From EB88 sp965199135 (GTDB taxonomy: Bacteria > Acidobacteriota > Terriglobia > Terriglobales > Acidobacteriaceae), in contig OZ240685.1 in assembly GCA_965199135.1 (NCBI GenBank), positions 186,001 to 250,000 on the forward strand: a DNA stretch of 64,000 bases, read 5' to 3'. Positions 54,108 through 63,071 of the stretch are shown here, piece after piece. A program made the position numbers and the translations under genes. The notes under the pieces are model-generated. The model did not search any database and had not been told where the DNA came from. It saw only the letters and a list, made by a program, of their open reading frames with translations. Every line of letters starts with the position of its first letter. The stretch's first letter is position 1.

Positions 54108-56615
54108 CTACTGACCGACCAGCATGTGGTGGCCCGGCTTGTCTACGGTCACCACTCTCCGCGCACCGCCTTCTGCCACCGTCCCGGTTGCAGAATCCCC
54201 ATCGACCGTGACCGTGCCACCCGAAGAGATCGGCACCGAGACTTGCGCAACGGTCCCCGCGGGCAGATCCACTGCAATGTCGGTCGCCTTCCCATCCCGG
54301 CTGATGGAGACGCCGAGCAGACCGCGCGGCGTAGGCACCGCTCCCTTCGCGTAGCGAAGATCCACGAGATCCGGACGAATGATCACGGTGTGAAACGCGG
54401 CCGCCGTGGAACGGATTCCGAGCACCTGCTCGGTCAGCCACGGCGTTACACCGCTCGACCAGCCATGCGCCAGGCTCACAAAGAAGCCGGACTGCTCATC
54501 CGCTTGCAGCGACTCGTGAAAATTGTCCTTATACCAGTCCGGTTCGTAGCCCTCCCAGAACGAGGTCGCGCCCTCCGCCAGCATGCCGCCCCAGTAATCG
54601 CGGATAAAGTGAAGCGCCTCTTCCCGGTGACCGAGCTTCGCCATCGCGCTGATCACGTAGTAGTTGTAGTACGGCGTCACAATGCGCGTGCTGGTCTCCT
54701 GGTCATCTACATGGCTGAGTGCCTCGGACCAGATCCCCGTGTACTGCGCCGGGGCCGCAACCCCACTGAGCACCGCGTATGCATCCGTCTGCAGGCGCGT
54801 GCCGAAGCCACCCGAAGCGTCTAAGAGGTGCGCCTGCGCGGCAGCGAGGATCTTCGCTGCTTCGTCATCGGCGTAGGCGGCTTCCTTTGTGTCGCCCGCT
54901 TCGCGCAAGAGGTAGGCACCCTCGCGGAATGCAGCATAGAACTCCATCTGCGTCGCGCGCCGCGCCTCCGCTGAGTTGTCATGGAAGTCCGGCGACCAGT
55001 CCACGAACGGCCAGGTGTGCGACGTGTCCGCAAACAGGGACTGCGCATCGAGCTCGCGCTGCATCAAGTGCAGGAGTTCGACCATGCGCGCATGCACGTG
55101 ACTGAGCTGCTGCTTCGCCTCGTGCGTGCGGTAGTACTCGGCCTCGCCCGTCACCCAGAACGCCGAGTAGCCCACGATGTCGTTCACGTGGCTATGCACC
55201 GGCTCGGGGCCAAGCAGCGCATCCAGCGTGTGCTCCAGCAGAAACGAATCGCCAAACGCATCGTTGATTGTGCGGCCGCTCACATCGAGGTCACCCATCC
55301 AGCGCGCGCGATCGCGCTTGGGCGCGTCCCAGATATCATCCTGCATGCAGAGGTGAGCAGTGTAAGCGCCGATCGCCCACAGCTTGTTGAGCGCGGGGTC
55401 CGAGGACTCGAACGATCCTTTCCACTCCACGGGATACGCAATGCCGGCTAGCTCAATCGCACTGTAACGCTGCAAGCGACCGCCCACAAACCGCACCATC
55501 GCGTAGCGAAACGCGCTCTTCGGCCCATATGCCGAGCCACCTGCCGGCACGTGCACGGGGTCGCGCCCAAGATAGGGCGCCTCGAGCAGCTCCTGCTCAC
55601 TTTCGCCATACTGCACAACCACATCCGAGGCAGTCTCCCCGGCATTCGTGAGCTTCAGCCGACCGACGACTTCTCTGCCGAAGTCGAGCACGATCTGCGG
55701 CGCGCGTGTGTACGTGGCCTCGCTGCCCGGCAACTCCACGCGCAGGTCAGCAGCGCCCTTGCTGCTCAGCGACGTTGCGCCCGTGATCGCGCCCGTGCCG
55801 CCGTACACGTGGCCAACACTTGCCGGCGCCAGGGCGTACTGCGCAAGAAAGGGAGAGATCCCCGTGTAGCCCGGCCACGCGTAGAGTCCCGCGTCGACGT
55901 TCGCCTGGAAGAACTCGATCGAGCTCTCAATGCCGCCCAGTGCATCGGCGGCTGGCCACGCGCTGTCCGCATACGCAGCCTGCTGCCACCCATCCGGGGC
56001 GCCGATGGTCGCCTTCCAGCTCGCATCGCTGAGCAGCAGCGGCGCAGCCTCCACGCCCTCGGCTCGCGGCACAAGCTTCGCCACAAGCACCTTGCCGTGG
56101 CGCTGCTGCATGCTCGCGCGCGTGCTCGGCGTGAATCCATGATGCGGACCCTCGAACGCTTCGATGGCGAGCACGTTCTCGCCGGTACGCAGCGCCCGCG
56201 TCACATCGATGGCGAAGGTACGCATGCCGATCGGCTCATCAAGGTTGGCTTCCTCGTGATCCACCAGCTGCCCGTTCAAAAAGACGCGCACGCTGCGCGG
56301 GCCAGCCAGGTACAGCGTTGCTGCCTGCGGAAGCGAATCAACCCGGAAGTGCTTGCGGAAGTCGTGTGGCTGCTGCTTTGTGTCTGCTCCGTCGACAACG
56401 GCACCGCTCGGCGCGACGTGCGCCGCATCGACCAGGGTCCAGATGTACTGCTCCGGGAGCGGGGTGTGCGTCTTTCCCTCAACCTCCATCGTGCCGACGC
56501 TGCGCGTGGGATCGAGCGTCTGCACGTCGAGCGTGGTCTCCTGTGCCTGCAGCCCATATGCCGCGCTCGCCAGCGCGAACCCTGCTACCAATTGCAGCCA
56601 CTGCTTCCGTGTCAT
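54108..56615 (-). CDS. GH78-type alpha-L-rhamnosidase
   Basis: An 835-residue exported protein. ATG 56615 has GGGAG six bases upstream and a signal peptide (GFALASAAYGLQAQ); the 32 codons before it lack support. Beta-sandwich domains bind sugar (AATLYLAGPRSVRVFLNGQL). The (alpha/alpha)6 domain carries DAPKRDRARWMGDLDV, the acidic signature of GH78, and EGATSFWEGYEPDW, which holds the likely general base Glu. The C-terminal beta domain has TPRGLLGVSI and PAGTVAQVSVP. It would release rhamnose from pectin side chains or glycosides. Convergent with GH9. Confidence 0.88.
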   Translation of the reverse strand: MTRKQWLQLVAGFALASAAYGLQAQETTLDVQTLDPTRSVGTMEVEGKTHTPLPEQYIWTLVDAAHVAPSGAVVDGADTKQQPHDFRKHFRVDSLPQAATLYLAGPRSVRVFLNGQLVDHEEANLDEPIGMRTFAIDVTRALRTGENVLAIEAFEGPHHGFTPSTRASMQQRHGKVLVAKLVPRAEGVEAAPLLLSDASWKATIGAPDGWQQAAYADSAWPAADALGGIESSIEFFQANVDAGLYAWPGYTGISPFLAQYALAPASVGHVYGGTGAITGATSLSSKGAADLRVELPGSEATYTRAPQIVLDFGREVVGRLKLTNAGETASDVVVQYGESEQELLEAPYLGRDPVHVPAGGSAYGPKSAFRYAMVRFVGGRLQRYSAIELAGIAYPVEWKGSFESSDPALNKLWAIGAYTAHLCMQDDIWDAPKRDRARWMGDLDVSGRTINDAFGDSFLLEHTLDALLGPEPVHSHVNDIVGYSAFWVTGEAEYYRTHEAKQQLSHVHARMVELLHLMQRELDAQSLFADTSHTWPFVDWSPDFHDNSAEARRATQMEFYAAFREGAYLLREAGDTKEAAYADDEAAKILAAAQAHLLDASGGFGTRLQTDAYAVLSGVAAPAQYTGIWSEALSHVDDQETSTRIVTPYYNYYVISAMAKLGHREEALHFIRDYWGGMLAEGATSFWEGYEPDWYKDNFHESLQADEQSGFFVSLAHGWSSGVTPWLTEQVLGIRSTAAAFHTVIIRPDLVDLRYAKGAVPTPRGLLGVSISRDGKATDIAVDLPAGTVAQVSVPISSGGTVTVDGDSATGTVAEGGARRVVTVDKPGHHMLVGQ

Positions 56616-56764
56616 TCCGTTCTCCCTGCCGGTTCCTGGAAACGTTCTCAGAGTGAGACCGCATTCGTACAAAGGAACAGTGCCACTCCTTGATAGCAGA
56701 AGTCCCACCATTCGTCTCTGCGTTCGTCTAACGAGGTGGAGTCAGCGCTTTCTACTAATCGTAT

Positions 56765-56775
56765 AGTTGACAACT
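56765..56775. promoter_or_regulatory. Candidate BlaI-type operator overlapping a -35 box
   Basis: AGTTGACAACT is a perfect 11-base palindrome. Its centre contains TTGACA (56767-56772), a consensus -35 hexamer; TAAGCT follows 17 bases on as a weak -10. A repressor bound here would block the promoter of the BlaI gene that starts at 56815. Confidence 0.5.
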
Positions 56776-56814
56776 CCGCAGTGCTTTCCTAAGCTCATAG
56801 AAAGGATCCCGGAC

Positions 56815-57192
56815 ATGCCTCCAAAGCCCTCTGCCACGCTGACCGAAGCCGAACTTCGCCTGATGAAGCTTCTGTGGAAGCGGGGCGAGTCCTCCGTCGG
56901 CGACCTGGTGGCTGCCCTGCCACCCCGGAGCAAGCTCGCTTACACCTCGGTCCTCACCACCATCAAGATTCTTGAAGATAAGGGCTACGTCACCCACCGC
57001 AAGGACGGTCGGGCCTTCCTGTACACGCCGATCGTCGAGGAGCAGGAAGCGAGTAACTCGGCAATGCGCCACATCCTCAACCGCTTCTTCAACAACTCTC
57101 ATGAGCAGCTACTGCTCTCCCTTCTCGGCGACGAAACTGTAACCGCCGAAGAGCTGGAGCGTCTAAAGCAAAGGGTAGCGGAGGCGAAGTGA
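56815..57192 (+). CDS. BlaI/MecI/CopY-family repressor
   Basis: A 125-residue winged-helix repressor. The DNA-binding part is LTEAELRLMKLLWKRGESS, then YTSVLTTIKILEDKGYVTHRKDGRAFLY; the C-terminal helices dimerise. AAAGGA sits eight bases before ATG 56815. Signal-dependent cleavage by a BlaR1-type protease normally inactivates such repressors, and the next gene, overlapping by four bases (GTGA), encodes one. Inducers may be beta-lactams, but in Acidobacteria these pairs are numerous and their signals mostly unknown. Confidence 0.92.
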   Translation: MPPKPSATLTEAELRLMKLLWKRGESSVGDLVAALPPRSKLAYTSVLTTIKILEDKGYVTHRKDGRAFLYTPIVEEQEASNSAMRHILNRFFNNSHEQLLLSLLGDETVTAEELERLKQRVAEAK

Positions 57193-58529
57193 TCGGGCCC
57201 TTCATCGAGGTGCTGCGGGACCACGCTGCAGAAGGCGCCACGCTTCTGCTCGCCTCTCTGTGGCAGGGCATGCTGGTCGTCGCCGCGGTCGCCCTGCTCC
57301 TGCGCGCCGCTCCCCGCCTCACCGCGTCCCAGCAGGCAAAGATCTGGACCACCGCCTTCTTCGCCTGCGCGCTGCTGCCGGTCGGCAATCTCCTGTTCGC
57401 CCCTCCAGACGGTCCTGCTCAGGCGCTCACTACGCATCGGGAAACACTGGTCCTCGCCTCCTCCTGGAGCATCGCGGTCGTCTTGCTCAGCGTTTTCTGC
57501 TCCTTTCTCGGCGCGACGAGACTCGGCAGCGCAGTCCGCTACCTCCTGCGGCTCAAGCGCTCTGCCCGCGCCCTCCCAGGCCACTCACTGCCCTCCGAGA
57601 CAAGCCCGCGAAAGATAGAGATCCTCGCTACGGCCGAACTGCACACCCCGGTCGCAGCAGGCTTCCTCCATCCGGCTATTCTTCTTCCCGAGGCTCTGCT
57701 CCGCAGTCTCAGCAGCGACGAGCTCGAACAGGTACTCCGGCATGAGCGTGCGCATCTCGATCGCCGGGATGACTGGACCGTGCTTGCTCTGCGCGCCACT
57801 CGCTGCTTGTTGCCTCTGAACCCGGCGCTCTTTTTCATCGAGCGGCAGCTCAGTCGCCTCCGCGAGCTTGCCTGCGATGATGCCGTGCTTGCGGCCACGC
57901 CGCGCCCCCAGGGCTATGCCGCCTGTCTGACCCATCTTGCCGAGTACGCGCTCCAGGAGCAGCAGTCGCTCGTTGCCCCCCGCCTACTCGGTCGCCGCTC
58001 CCAGCTGCATGAGCGCGTCCTGCACATCCTCGCCTTTCACCCCGAACGCGTGCGTCCCTCGTGGAAGCAACCAGCCTTCGCAGCTGCAGGCATGCTCCTG
58101 GTTCTTCTGCTCGCGGGCGGCCTTTGCGAAGCCCCGGATCTGGTCGCCTTTGCCCCCTCATCCGCCACCACGATGGCCGCGACATCGATCCCGCAGGAAC
58201 CCACACTTCTGCCGGGCGCCCACATGGTTGAGGCGAAAGCTGTGCTCCCCCGCACAGCCGCTCCCAGCAGCTCTCCTCTGCGAGCAAACATGAAGAAGTC
58301 TCACGCCCAGCGGCTCCGGCTGGCCAACCTGCCGGCGCAGCACCGGCCACACCCTCCGCTTGAGCAGTTGGTCGTGGCCCGGCAGGCGGCCACCACCCAG
58401 ACCATGCCTGTACTCGTCCTCTGGACGGCCCCCGGAGAACAGCCACAGTACAGCATCCTGCTGCTCGTCGCCCATCCCGCACATAGCCTGCGGCAGCAGC
58501 TCTCCGAGGAACTGTTTACCGAGAGCTAA
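57189..58529 (+). CDS. M56-family (BlaR1-like) membrane metalloprotease
   Basis: A 446-residue protein with four or five membrane helices: near residues 20-40, 50-70, 90-110 and about 290-315 (FAAAGMLLVLLLAGGL). The zinc protease motif HERAHLDRRDDW gives HExxH, and the downstream Glu lies in RELACDDAVL. GTG 57189 overlaps the blaI stop. The region after the last helix is Pro/Ala-rich and lacks the penicillin-binding sensor domain of BlaR1, so the stimulus is probably not a beta-lactam bound to that domain. Confidence 0.9.
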   Translation: MIGPFIEVLRDHAAEGATLLLASLWQGMLVVAAVALLLRAAPRLTASQQAKIWTTAFFACALLPVGNLLFAPPDGPAQALTTHRETLVLASSWSIAVVLLSVFCSFLGATRLGSAVRYLLRLKRSARALPGHSLPSETSPRKIEILATAELHTPVAAGFLHPAILLPEALLRSLSSDELEQVLRHERAHLDRRDDWTVLALRATRCLLPLNPALFFIERQLSRLRELACDDAVLAATPRPQGYAACLTHLAEYALQEQQSLVAPRLLGRRSQLHERVLHILAFHPERVRPSWKQPAFAAAGMLLVLLLAGGLCEAPDLVAFAPSSATTMAATSIPQEPTLLPGAHMVEAKAVLPRTAAPSSSPLRANMKKSHAQRLRLANLPAQHRPHPPLEQLVVARQAATTQTMPVLVLWTAPGEQPQYSILLLVAHPAHSLRQQLSEELFTES

Positions 58530-58578
58530 CAGCTGCTCGCGCAGCGGCGCTTTCCATCCGGGCCAGCCTGTGCCATCC

Positions 58579-58600
58579 TATTGCATAGAGATTCGCAATA
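58579..58600. promoter_or_regulatory. Inverted-repeat operator before the ZIP gene
   Basis: TATTGC and GCAATA flank a 10-base spacer, ending at 48 bases before the ZIP start. The same half-site and spacing recur at 59855-59880. A Fur-family repressor gene lies between, so this is a candidate metal box. Confidence 0.55.
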
Positions 58601-58648
58601 AGAAGCGGCAGTGTGCCGTAATCCCTCCTGAAGATCGGACCTGCCCCT

Positions 58649-59428
58649 GTGTTGACCCTTTTTGCCGTCTTGCTTGTGCAGGCGCTGGCTGTTGCCGCCG
58701 CCTGGCTGCTGCGTGCGCGTGAGCGGGAGTTGCAGCGGCGGCTGCCCTATCTGCTCTCCCTTGCCCTGGGCGTTTTGCTCGCGACCGCGCTCCTGCATCT
58801 CCTGCCTGAGTCAGTCGCCGCGCTCGGAAATCGCAGCGGGCTTTGGCTCGCGGTGGGCGGGACCCTGCTCGCTCTTTTTGCTGCGGAGCGCCTCTTTTAC
58901 GCGGCTTCAAGCAGAAGCCTCCTCGACACCGACATCTGTGCGCAGCCCGAGCACAACCACGGCGAAGCACAGGGCTCCGCGCTGCGCCCACATAACCTCA
59001 TGTTCGGCTCGTCACTGCACAGCTTTGTTGATGGCACGGCGATCGCGACGGCATTCCTCGTCAACCCGAAGCTCGGCCTGCTGAGTGCCTTCGCGGTTGC
59101 CTTGCACGAGGTGCCTCACCGGCTGGGGGACGTCGCCGTGCTGCTGCACTTCGGTGTGCCTGCTGGGCGCGCCATGCGCTTTGCAGTGCTCGTGGGTGTC
59201 CCCTCGCTGCTCGGCGCGGCTGCGGTGTTGATCCTCGGACACAGCGGAGCCGGTGTATTCCGCTGGCTGCTGCCGGTGAGTGCTGGCAGCTTTCTCTACA
59301 TCGCAGGCGTGAACCTCTTGCCCGAGCTGCCGCTTCTCCCCACGCTCCGGGGCGTCTGCTTCCAGCTGCTTTGCCTTGCAGCTGGCTTGGGCCTGGTCCT
59401 GGTCGCGACCGGCGTTGAGAACAGCTAG
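58649..59428 (+). CDS. ZIP-family divalent metal transporter
   Basis: A 259-residue protein with eight membrane helices. The binuclear metal site motifs of ZIP carriers are present: HSFVDGTAI in helix 4 and HEVPHRLGD in helix 5. A His-rich loop (PEHNHGEAQG) precedes them. GTG 58649 is the start. It probably imports zinc, given the neighbouring Fur-type repressor and shared inverted repeats; iron or manganese are alternatives. Its stop TAG shares bases with the stop of the convergent repressor gene (palindromic CTAG). Confidence 0.88.
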   Translation: MLTLFAVLLVQALAVAAAWLLRARERELQRRLPYLLSLALGVLLATALLHLLPESVAALGNRSGLWLAVGGTLLALFAAERLFYAASSRSLLDTDICAQPEHNHGEAQGSALRPHNLMFGSSLHSFVDGTAIATAFLVNPKLGLLSAFAVALHEVPHRLGDVAVLLHFGVPAGRAMRFAVLVGVPSLLGAAAVLILGHSGAGVFRWLLPVSAGSFLYIAGVNLLPELPLLPTLRGVCFQLLCLAAGLGLVLVATGVENS

Positions 59429-59814
59429 CGCGCCGCCTTGGTGCATAGCGAACATAAGCCATAGAGAAAGAGCTCGTGACTCGTCATGCGAAAGCCCCCT
59501 GGCAGCTTTGGGCGAGGCTGCAGGTTGCAGCCTTCCAGGTCGTAAATGCGGCCGCAGTGCTGGCAATGAAAGTGATGATGGTGTCCCTTGCCTGCGACTT
59601 CATAGCGCGCGGGTTCCCCCGGGATGTCCACGGGCGAGAGCCATGCGTCTTCGACCAGTGCATTGATGTTGCGGTAGATCGTGGCAACGCTGATCCCTTT
59701 CACCAGGCGCGCGGCTTCTACCTGCGCTTCTTCGGGCGACAGCGGACGCGCGGCTGTTTGAAAGGCCGAGCGGATCGCTTTCTTCTGTCGGGTGTCGCGT
59801 AACTGCGTCGCCAT
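59425..59814 (-). CDS. Fur-family metalloregulator (probably Zur)
   Basis: A 129-residue repressor. The winged helix has LSPEEAQVEAARLVKGISVATIYRNINALVE. A His-rich metal site, GKGHHHHFHCQHCGRIYDLEG, is followed by a second CxxC (CSLC) for the structural zinc. ATG 59814 follows GGGAAGG; the long open frame upstream to 60576 is a shadow of the divergent genes. It is convergent with a ZIP transporter and divergent from a TonB receptor unit, each preceded by a similar inverted repeat, so a zinc-uptake regulator is the best reading; Fur and PerR cannot be excluded. Confidence 0.88.
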   Translation of the reverse strand: MATQLRDTRQKKAIRSAFQTAARPLSPEEAQVEAARLVKGISVATIYRNINALVEDAWLSPVDIPGEPARYEVAGKGHHHHFHCQHCGRIYDLEGCNLQPRPKLPGGFRMTSHELFLYGLCSLCTKAAR

Positions 59815-59854
59815 GCCTTCCCATCTTAACGGCAGCACGGCCTGATACAGAATG

Positions 59855-59880
59855 CTTACTGCTATACTTCTCGCAATAAG
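59855..59880. promoter_or_regulatory. Inverted-repeat operator between fur-like gene and TonB unit
   Basis: CTTACTGC and GCAATAAG flank a 10-base spacer, matching the site at 58579-58600 in the GCAATAAG half and in spacing. It lies 41 bases from the repressor start and 28 bases from the DUF2946-like start, so it could control both directions. Confidence 0.55.
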
Positions 59881-59907
59881 CTGCTTCGTGCTTCCCTCTC
59901 GTTCTGT

Positions 59908-60225
59908 ATGCGCATACCCTCTACCAAATTCGCCAGGTTTCTGACGCTTGCCCTGTGCGGCGTCCTGCTCCTGTTCATGGCGATGGAAGTGGCGCACACG
60001 CATCCAGCAGGCGCACCCGACACAACCCACTGCCCGCTCTGTGTCGCGGCCCATGTCGCGCTGCATGCCGAGGTCGCGCTTCTCACCGGGCTCCTCCTCG
60101 CCACCATCGGCAAGGTGATGGACCGCAAGGCCGTCGCGGGCTTCTCTGTGACCCGCACCGCCCGTCGCATCCGACCTCCACCCGCCCAGTCGCGGATGCC
60201 CGTCGTACAACGAACTGCCCTCTAG
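59908..60225 (+). CDS. Small His/Cys-rich membrane protein, DUF2946-like
   Basis: A 105-residue protein with one N-terminal helix (FLTLALCGVLLLFMAMEVAH) followed by HTHPAGAPDTTHCPLCVAAH, a compact His/Cys metal-binding pattern like that in DUF2946 proteins, then a second hydrophobic helix. The C terminus is basic. Similar small proteins stand near metal-related TonB receptors. It sits just behind an inverted repeat shared with the ZIP gene and 93 bases before the receptor gene. A role in handling metal at the inner membrane is inferred. Confidence 0.72.
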   Translation: MRIPSTKFARFLTLALCGVLLLFMAMEVAHTHPAGAPDTTHCPLCVAAHVALHAEVALLTGLLLATIGKVMDRKAVAGFSVTRTARRIRPPPAQSRMPVVQRTAL

Positions 60226-60318
60226 CACTCCCCGGGCGCGACACTGATCGCAATCTTCAAGGGGAACGCTGGGCGCAGGCTCATCCCTCCCTGCTCTTCC
60301 CTTCAGGAGATTGCCACT

Positions 60319-63069
60319 ATGTCTTTCCGCCACACCTTTCGCCACCGGGCGAAGCTGTCTGTCGCACTTGCGGCACTGAGCATCCCGGCCAGTCTTCTCG
60401 CGCAAAGCTCCATCCGCGCAGGTTCCATCACTGGTACGGTGACAGACAACACCGGCGCCGTGGTTCCGGGCGCGACCGTCACCATTGAGAACCCGGTCAG
60501 CGGCTACACCCGCAAGGCGACCACCGATGCCTCGGGGCAGTACATCTTTCCCAATCTGCCGTTCAACAACTACCACATCGTTGTGGAGGCACCCGGCTTC
60601 GGCGCGATCTCGCAGGATGCGACCATCAACAGCCCCCTGCCCGTAGCCGTCAAAAGCACCCTGCAGGTCGGTGCCGCTGCACAGAACATCACGGTTGAAG
60701 CGTCCGATCTCGTCGACACCAATACCGACATGCAGACCAACGTCGACCGCAGCACGCTGAACAAGCTGCCGCTCGAGCAGCCAACCTCTGCACTGTCCTC
60801 GATCGTTACGCTGACCACGCCCGGCGTTTCTGCCGACTCAAACGGTCTCCTGCATGGTCTCGGCGATCATGCGTCGAACACCTTCGCCGTCGACGGCCAG
60901 TCCATCAGCGACCAGCAGAGCAAGGTGTTCTCCAATCAGCTTCCTTCAAACGCCGTGCAATCCATCCAGGTCATTGACGGTGCGCCTCCGGCTGAGTACG
61001 GCGACAAGACCTCGCTCGTCATCCAGGTCACCACGCGTTCGGGGCTTGGGCTCTCCACACCCACCGGCAGCATCACCACGTCGTACGGCTCCTTCGGATC
61101 AGCAACCGCCGGGATCGACGTGGGCTACGGCACCGAGAAGACCGGCAACTTCTTCGAACTGGACGGACTGGACACCGGGCGCTTCCTCGACGCACCCGAG
61201 TTCGCCGTCATTCATGACAAGGGCAACGAAGAGAACGTCTTTGATCGCATCGATCACCAGTTCACCCAGGCCGACTCACTGCACCTCGACCTGAACTACA
61301 GCCGCTCGTGGTTCCAGACGCCGAACACCTTCGACAACCTGAATGTCGGCCTGACCGACCCGATCACGGGTGCCCCGCTCGGTGAAACCGATCAGCACTC
61401 CAAGATCGAGACCTTCAACATCGCGCCGACCTTTACCCACATCTTCGGCAGCAACGCCGTGCTGAACTTCGCTCCCTTCGTGCGCAAGGACGCCTACAAC
61501 TACTACCCAAGCCACGACGCGTTTGCTGATCTCGGACCGCCCAACCTGCAGCGTGAAAGCATCTCGCAGCAGCGTACGCTGCTCAACGCAGGCGTGCACT
61601 CGGATATCTCGATCGTCCGCAAGAACCAGACCATCAAGGCAGGCGCCGTATACCAGCAGACGTTTCTGCGGGAACACGACGGTCTCGGCATCGTCGATCC
61701 CACACTCAACGCACCCTGCGAATACGTGACCGGCGCGACGGCAAATGGCTTCACTGACCCCAGCCAGTGCGCCGCGGCCGGCTATCTTGCAAACCCCGAC
61801 TACAACCCCGTGCTGGCGCCCTATGACCTGACGCGCGGCGGTGCCGACTTCGCCTTCTTCGGCCACACCGACGTGAAGGAACTCGCGCTCTACATCGAGG
61901 ATCAGATCAAGGCCGGGAACTGGCTTCTAAACCTTGGCATGCGCGGCGATCTCTACAATGGCCTCACCGTCTCGCGACAGGCTGAGCCGCGTGTCGGCAT
62001 CTCCTACGACGAGAAGCGCACCAATACCGTGCTGCGTGTCTCGTATGCCCGCACGCTGGAAACACCCTTCAACGAAAACCTCGTGCTCTCAAGCATCGGC
62101 TGCGGCGACGCAGTGCTCAATCCCCTCCTGGCCTGCGCCCCTGGCGTCACCAACACGGTCGAGCAGCCTGGCTTCCGCAACGAGTTCCACGCAGGCCTGA
62201 CGCAGTCGCTCGGCAGCCATTTCGTGGTGACGGGCGAGTACATCTGGAAGTACACGCATAATGCCTTCGACTTCAGCGTGCTCGGCAACACGCCGATCAC
62301 CTTTCCCATCGACTGGCATAACTCCAAGATCCCGGGCTACGCGATTCGTGCGGACCTCCTGGACATTCACAACCTCTCGGCCTACGTCTCGCTCTCGTCG
62401 GTTGCGGCACGCTTCTTCAATCCGCAGGAGGCAGGCGCCGGCGCGACGGTTGGCACGGGCACCGGCACACTGCCCTTCCGCATCGACCATGACGAGACGT
62501 TCAACCAGACCACGCACCTCCAGTACCAGCTTCCGGATCACCTGCTTCCCGGTCACTTCGTTCCCTGGATGGGCTTCAACTGGCGCTATGACAGCGGTCT
62601 CGTTGCCGGCTCCGTGCCCTGCTACAACGACATCCCCGGCGCGAACAGTGGTTGCGGAGGCACGTCCATCGCCGGTGCGAATGGTCAGCAATACATCGAC
62701 CTGAGCGGCCTCACCGCGGATGAGGAGTTCGAAGCAGGCCTGGTCTGCAATGGCCAGAAGGCTACCCCGACGCAGGGTCTGCCGAATGAGTGCCTCGCCA
62801 CGCAGCTCACCTCAAACCTCGTCAAGATCCCCGCAGCAAACACGGAGAATGACGACAAGAACCCGCCCCGCATCGCTCCTCGCAATGTCTTCGATCTGTC
62901 TGTCGGCGACGATGATCTCTTTCATGGCGATCGCTACAAGTGGAGCCTGCAGTTGACCGGCGTCAACATCGCCAACAACTACGCGCTCTATAACTTCCTC
63001 TCCACCTTCAGCGGCACACACTACCTCACGCCCCGCGCACTGACGGGCGAGATCGGCTTCCACTTCTAA
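60319..63069 (+). CDS. TonB-dependent receptor, probable metal (zinc) uptake
   Basis: A 916-residue outer-membrane receptor. CAGGAG precedes ATG 60319 and a signal peptide ends LLAQSS. A carboxypeptidase-regulatory-like domain (ITGTVTDNTGAVVPGATVTI) is followed by a plug (NTFAVDGQSISDQQSKVFSN, VIDGAPPAEYGDKTSLV) and a barrel ending in the aromatic ALTGEIGFHF. TonB/ExbBD drive it; they are not in the window. Because it follows a metal-box-like repeat, a His/Cys small protein and a Fur-type repressor, a metal chelate is the likely cargo. A terminator hairpin follows at 63142-63170. Confidence 0.9.
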   Translation: MSFRHTFRHRAKLSVALAALSIPASLLAQSSIRAGSITGTVTDNTGAVVPGATVTIENPVSGYTRKATTDASGQYIFPNLPFNNYHIVVEAPGFGAISQDATINSPLPVAVKSTLQVGAAAQNITVEASDLVDTNTDMQTNVDRSTLNKLPLEQPTSALSSIVTLTTPGVSADSNGLLHGLGDHASNTFAVDGQSISDQQSKVFSNQLPSNAVQSIQVIDGAPPAEYGDKTSLVIQVTTRSGLGLSTPTGSITTSYGSFGSATAGIDVGYGTEKTGNFFELDGLDTGRFLDAPEFAVIHDKGNEENVFDRIDHQFTQADSLHLDLNYSRSWFQTPNTFDNLNVGLTDPITGAPLGETDQHSKIETFNIAPTFTHIFGSNAVLNFAPFVRKDAYNYYPSHDAFADLGPPNLQRESISQQRTLLNAGVHSDISIVRKNQTIKAGAVYQQTFLREHDGLGIVDPTLNAPCEYVTGATANGFTDPSQCAAAGYLANPDYNPVLAPYDLTRGGADFAFFGHTDVKELALYIEDQIKAGNWLLNLGMRGDLYNGLTVSRQAEPRVGISYDEKRTNTVLRVSYARTLETPFNENLVLSSIGCGDAVLNPLLACAPGVTNTVEQPGFRNEFHAGLTQSLGSHFVVTGEYIWKYTHNAFDFSVLGNTPITFPIDWHNSKIPGYAIRADLLDIHNLSAYVSLSSVAARFFNPQEAGAGATVGTGTGTLPFRIDHDETFNQTTHLQYQLPDHLLPGHFVPWMGFNWRYDSGLVAGSVPCYNDIPGANSGCGGTSIAGANGQQYIDLSGLTADEEFEAGLVCNGQKATPTQGLPNECLATQLTSNLVKIPAANTENDDKNPPRIAPRNVFDLSVGDDDLFHGDRYKWSLQLTGVNIANNYALYNFLSTFSGTHYLTPRALTGEIGFHF

Positions 63070-63071
63070 AC

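Noticed and set aside
59814..60576. Upstream extension of the Fur-family frame to 383 residues
   Set aside because: The extension runs antisense through the small His/Cys protein and the receptor start; the ATG at 59814 has a ribosome site and gives family length.
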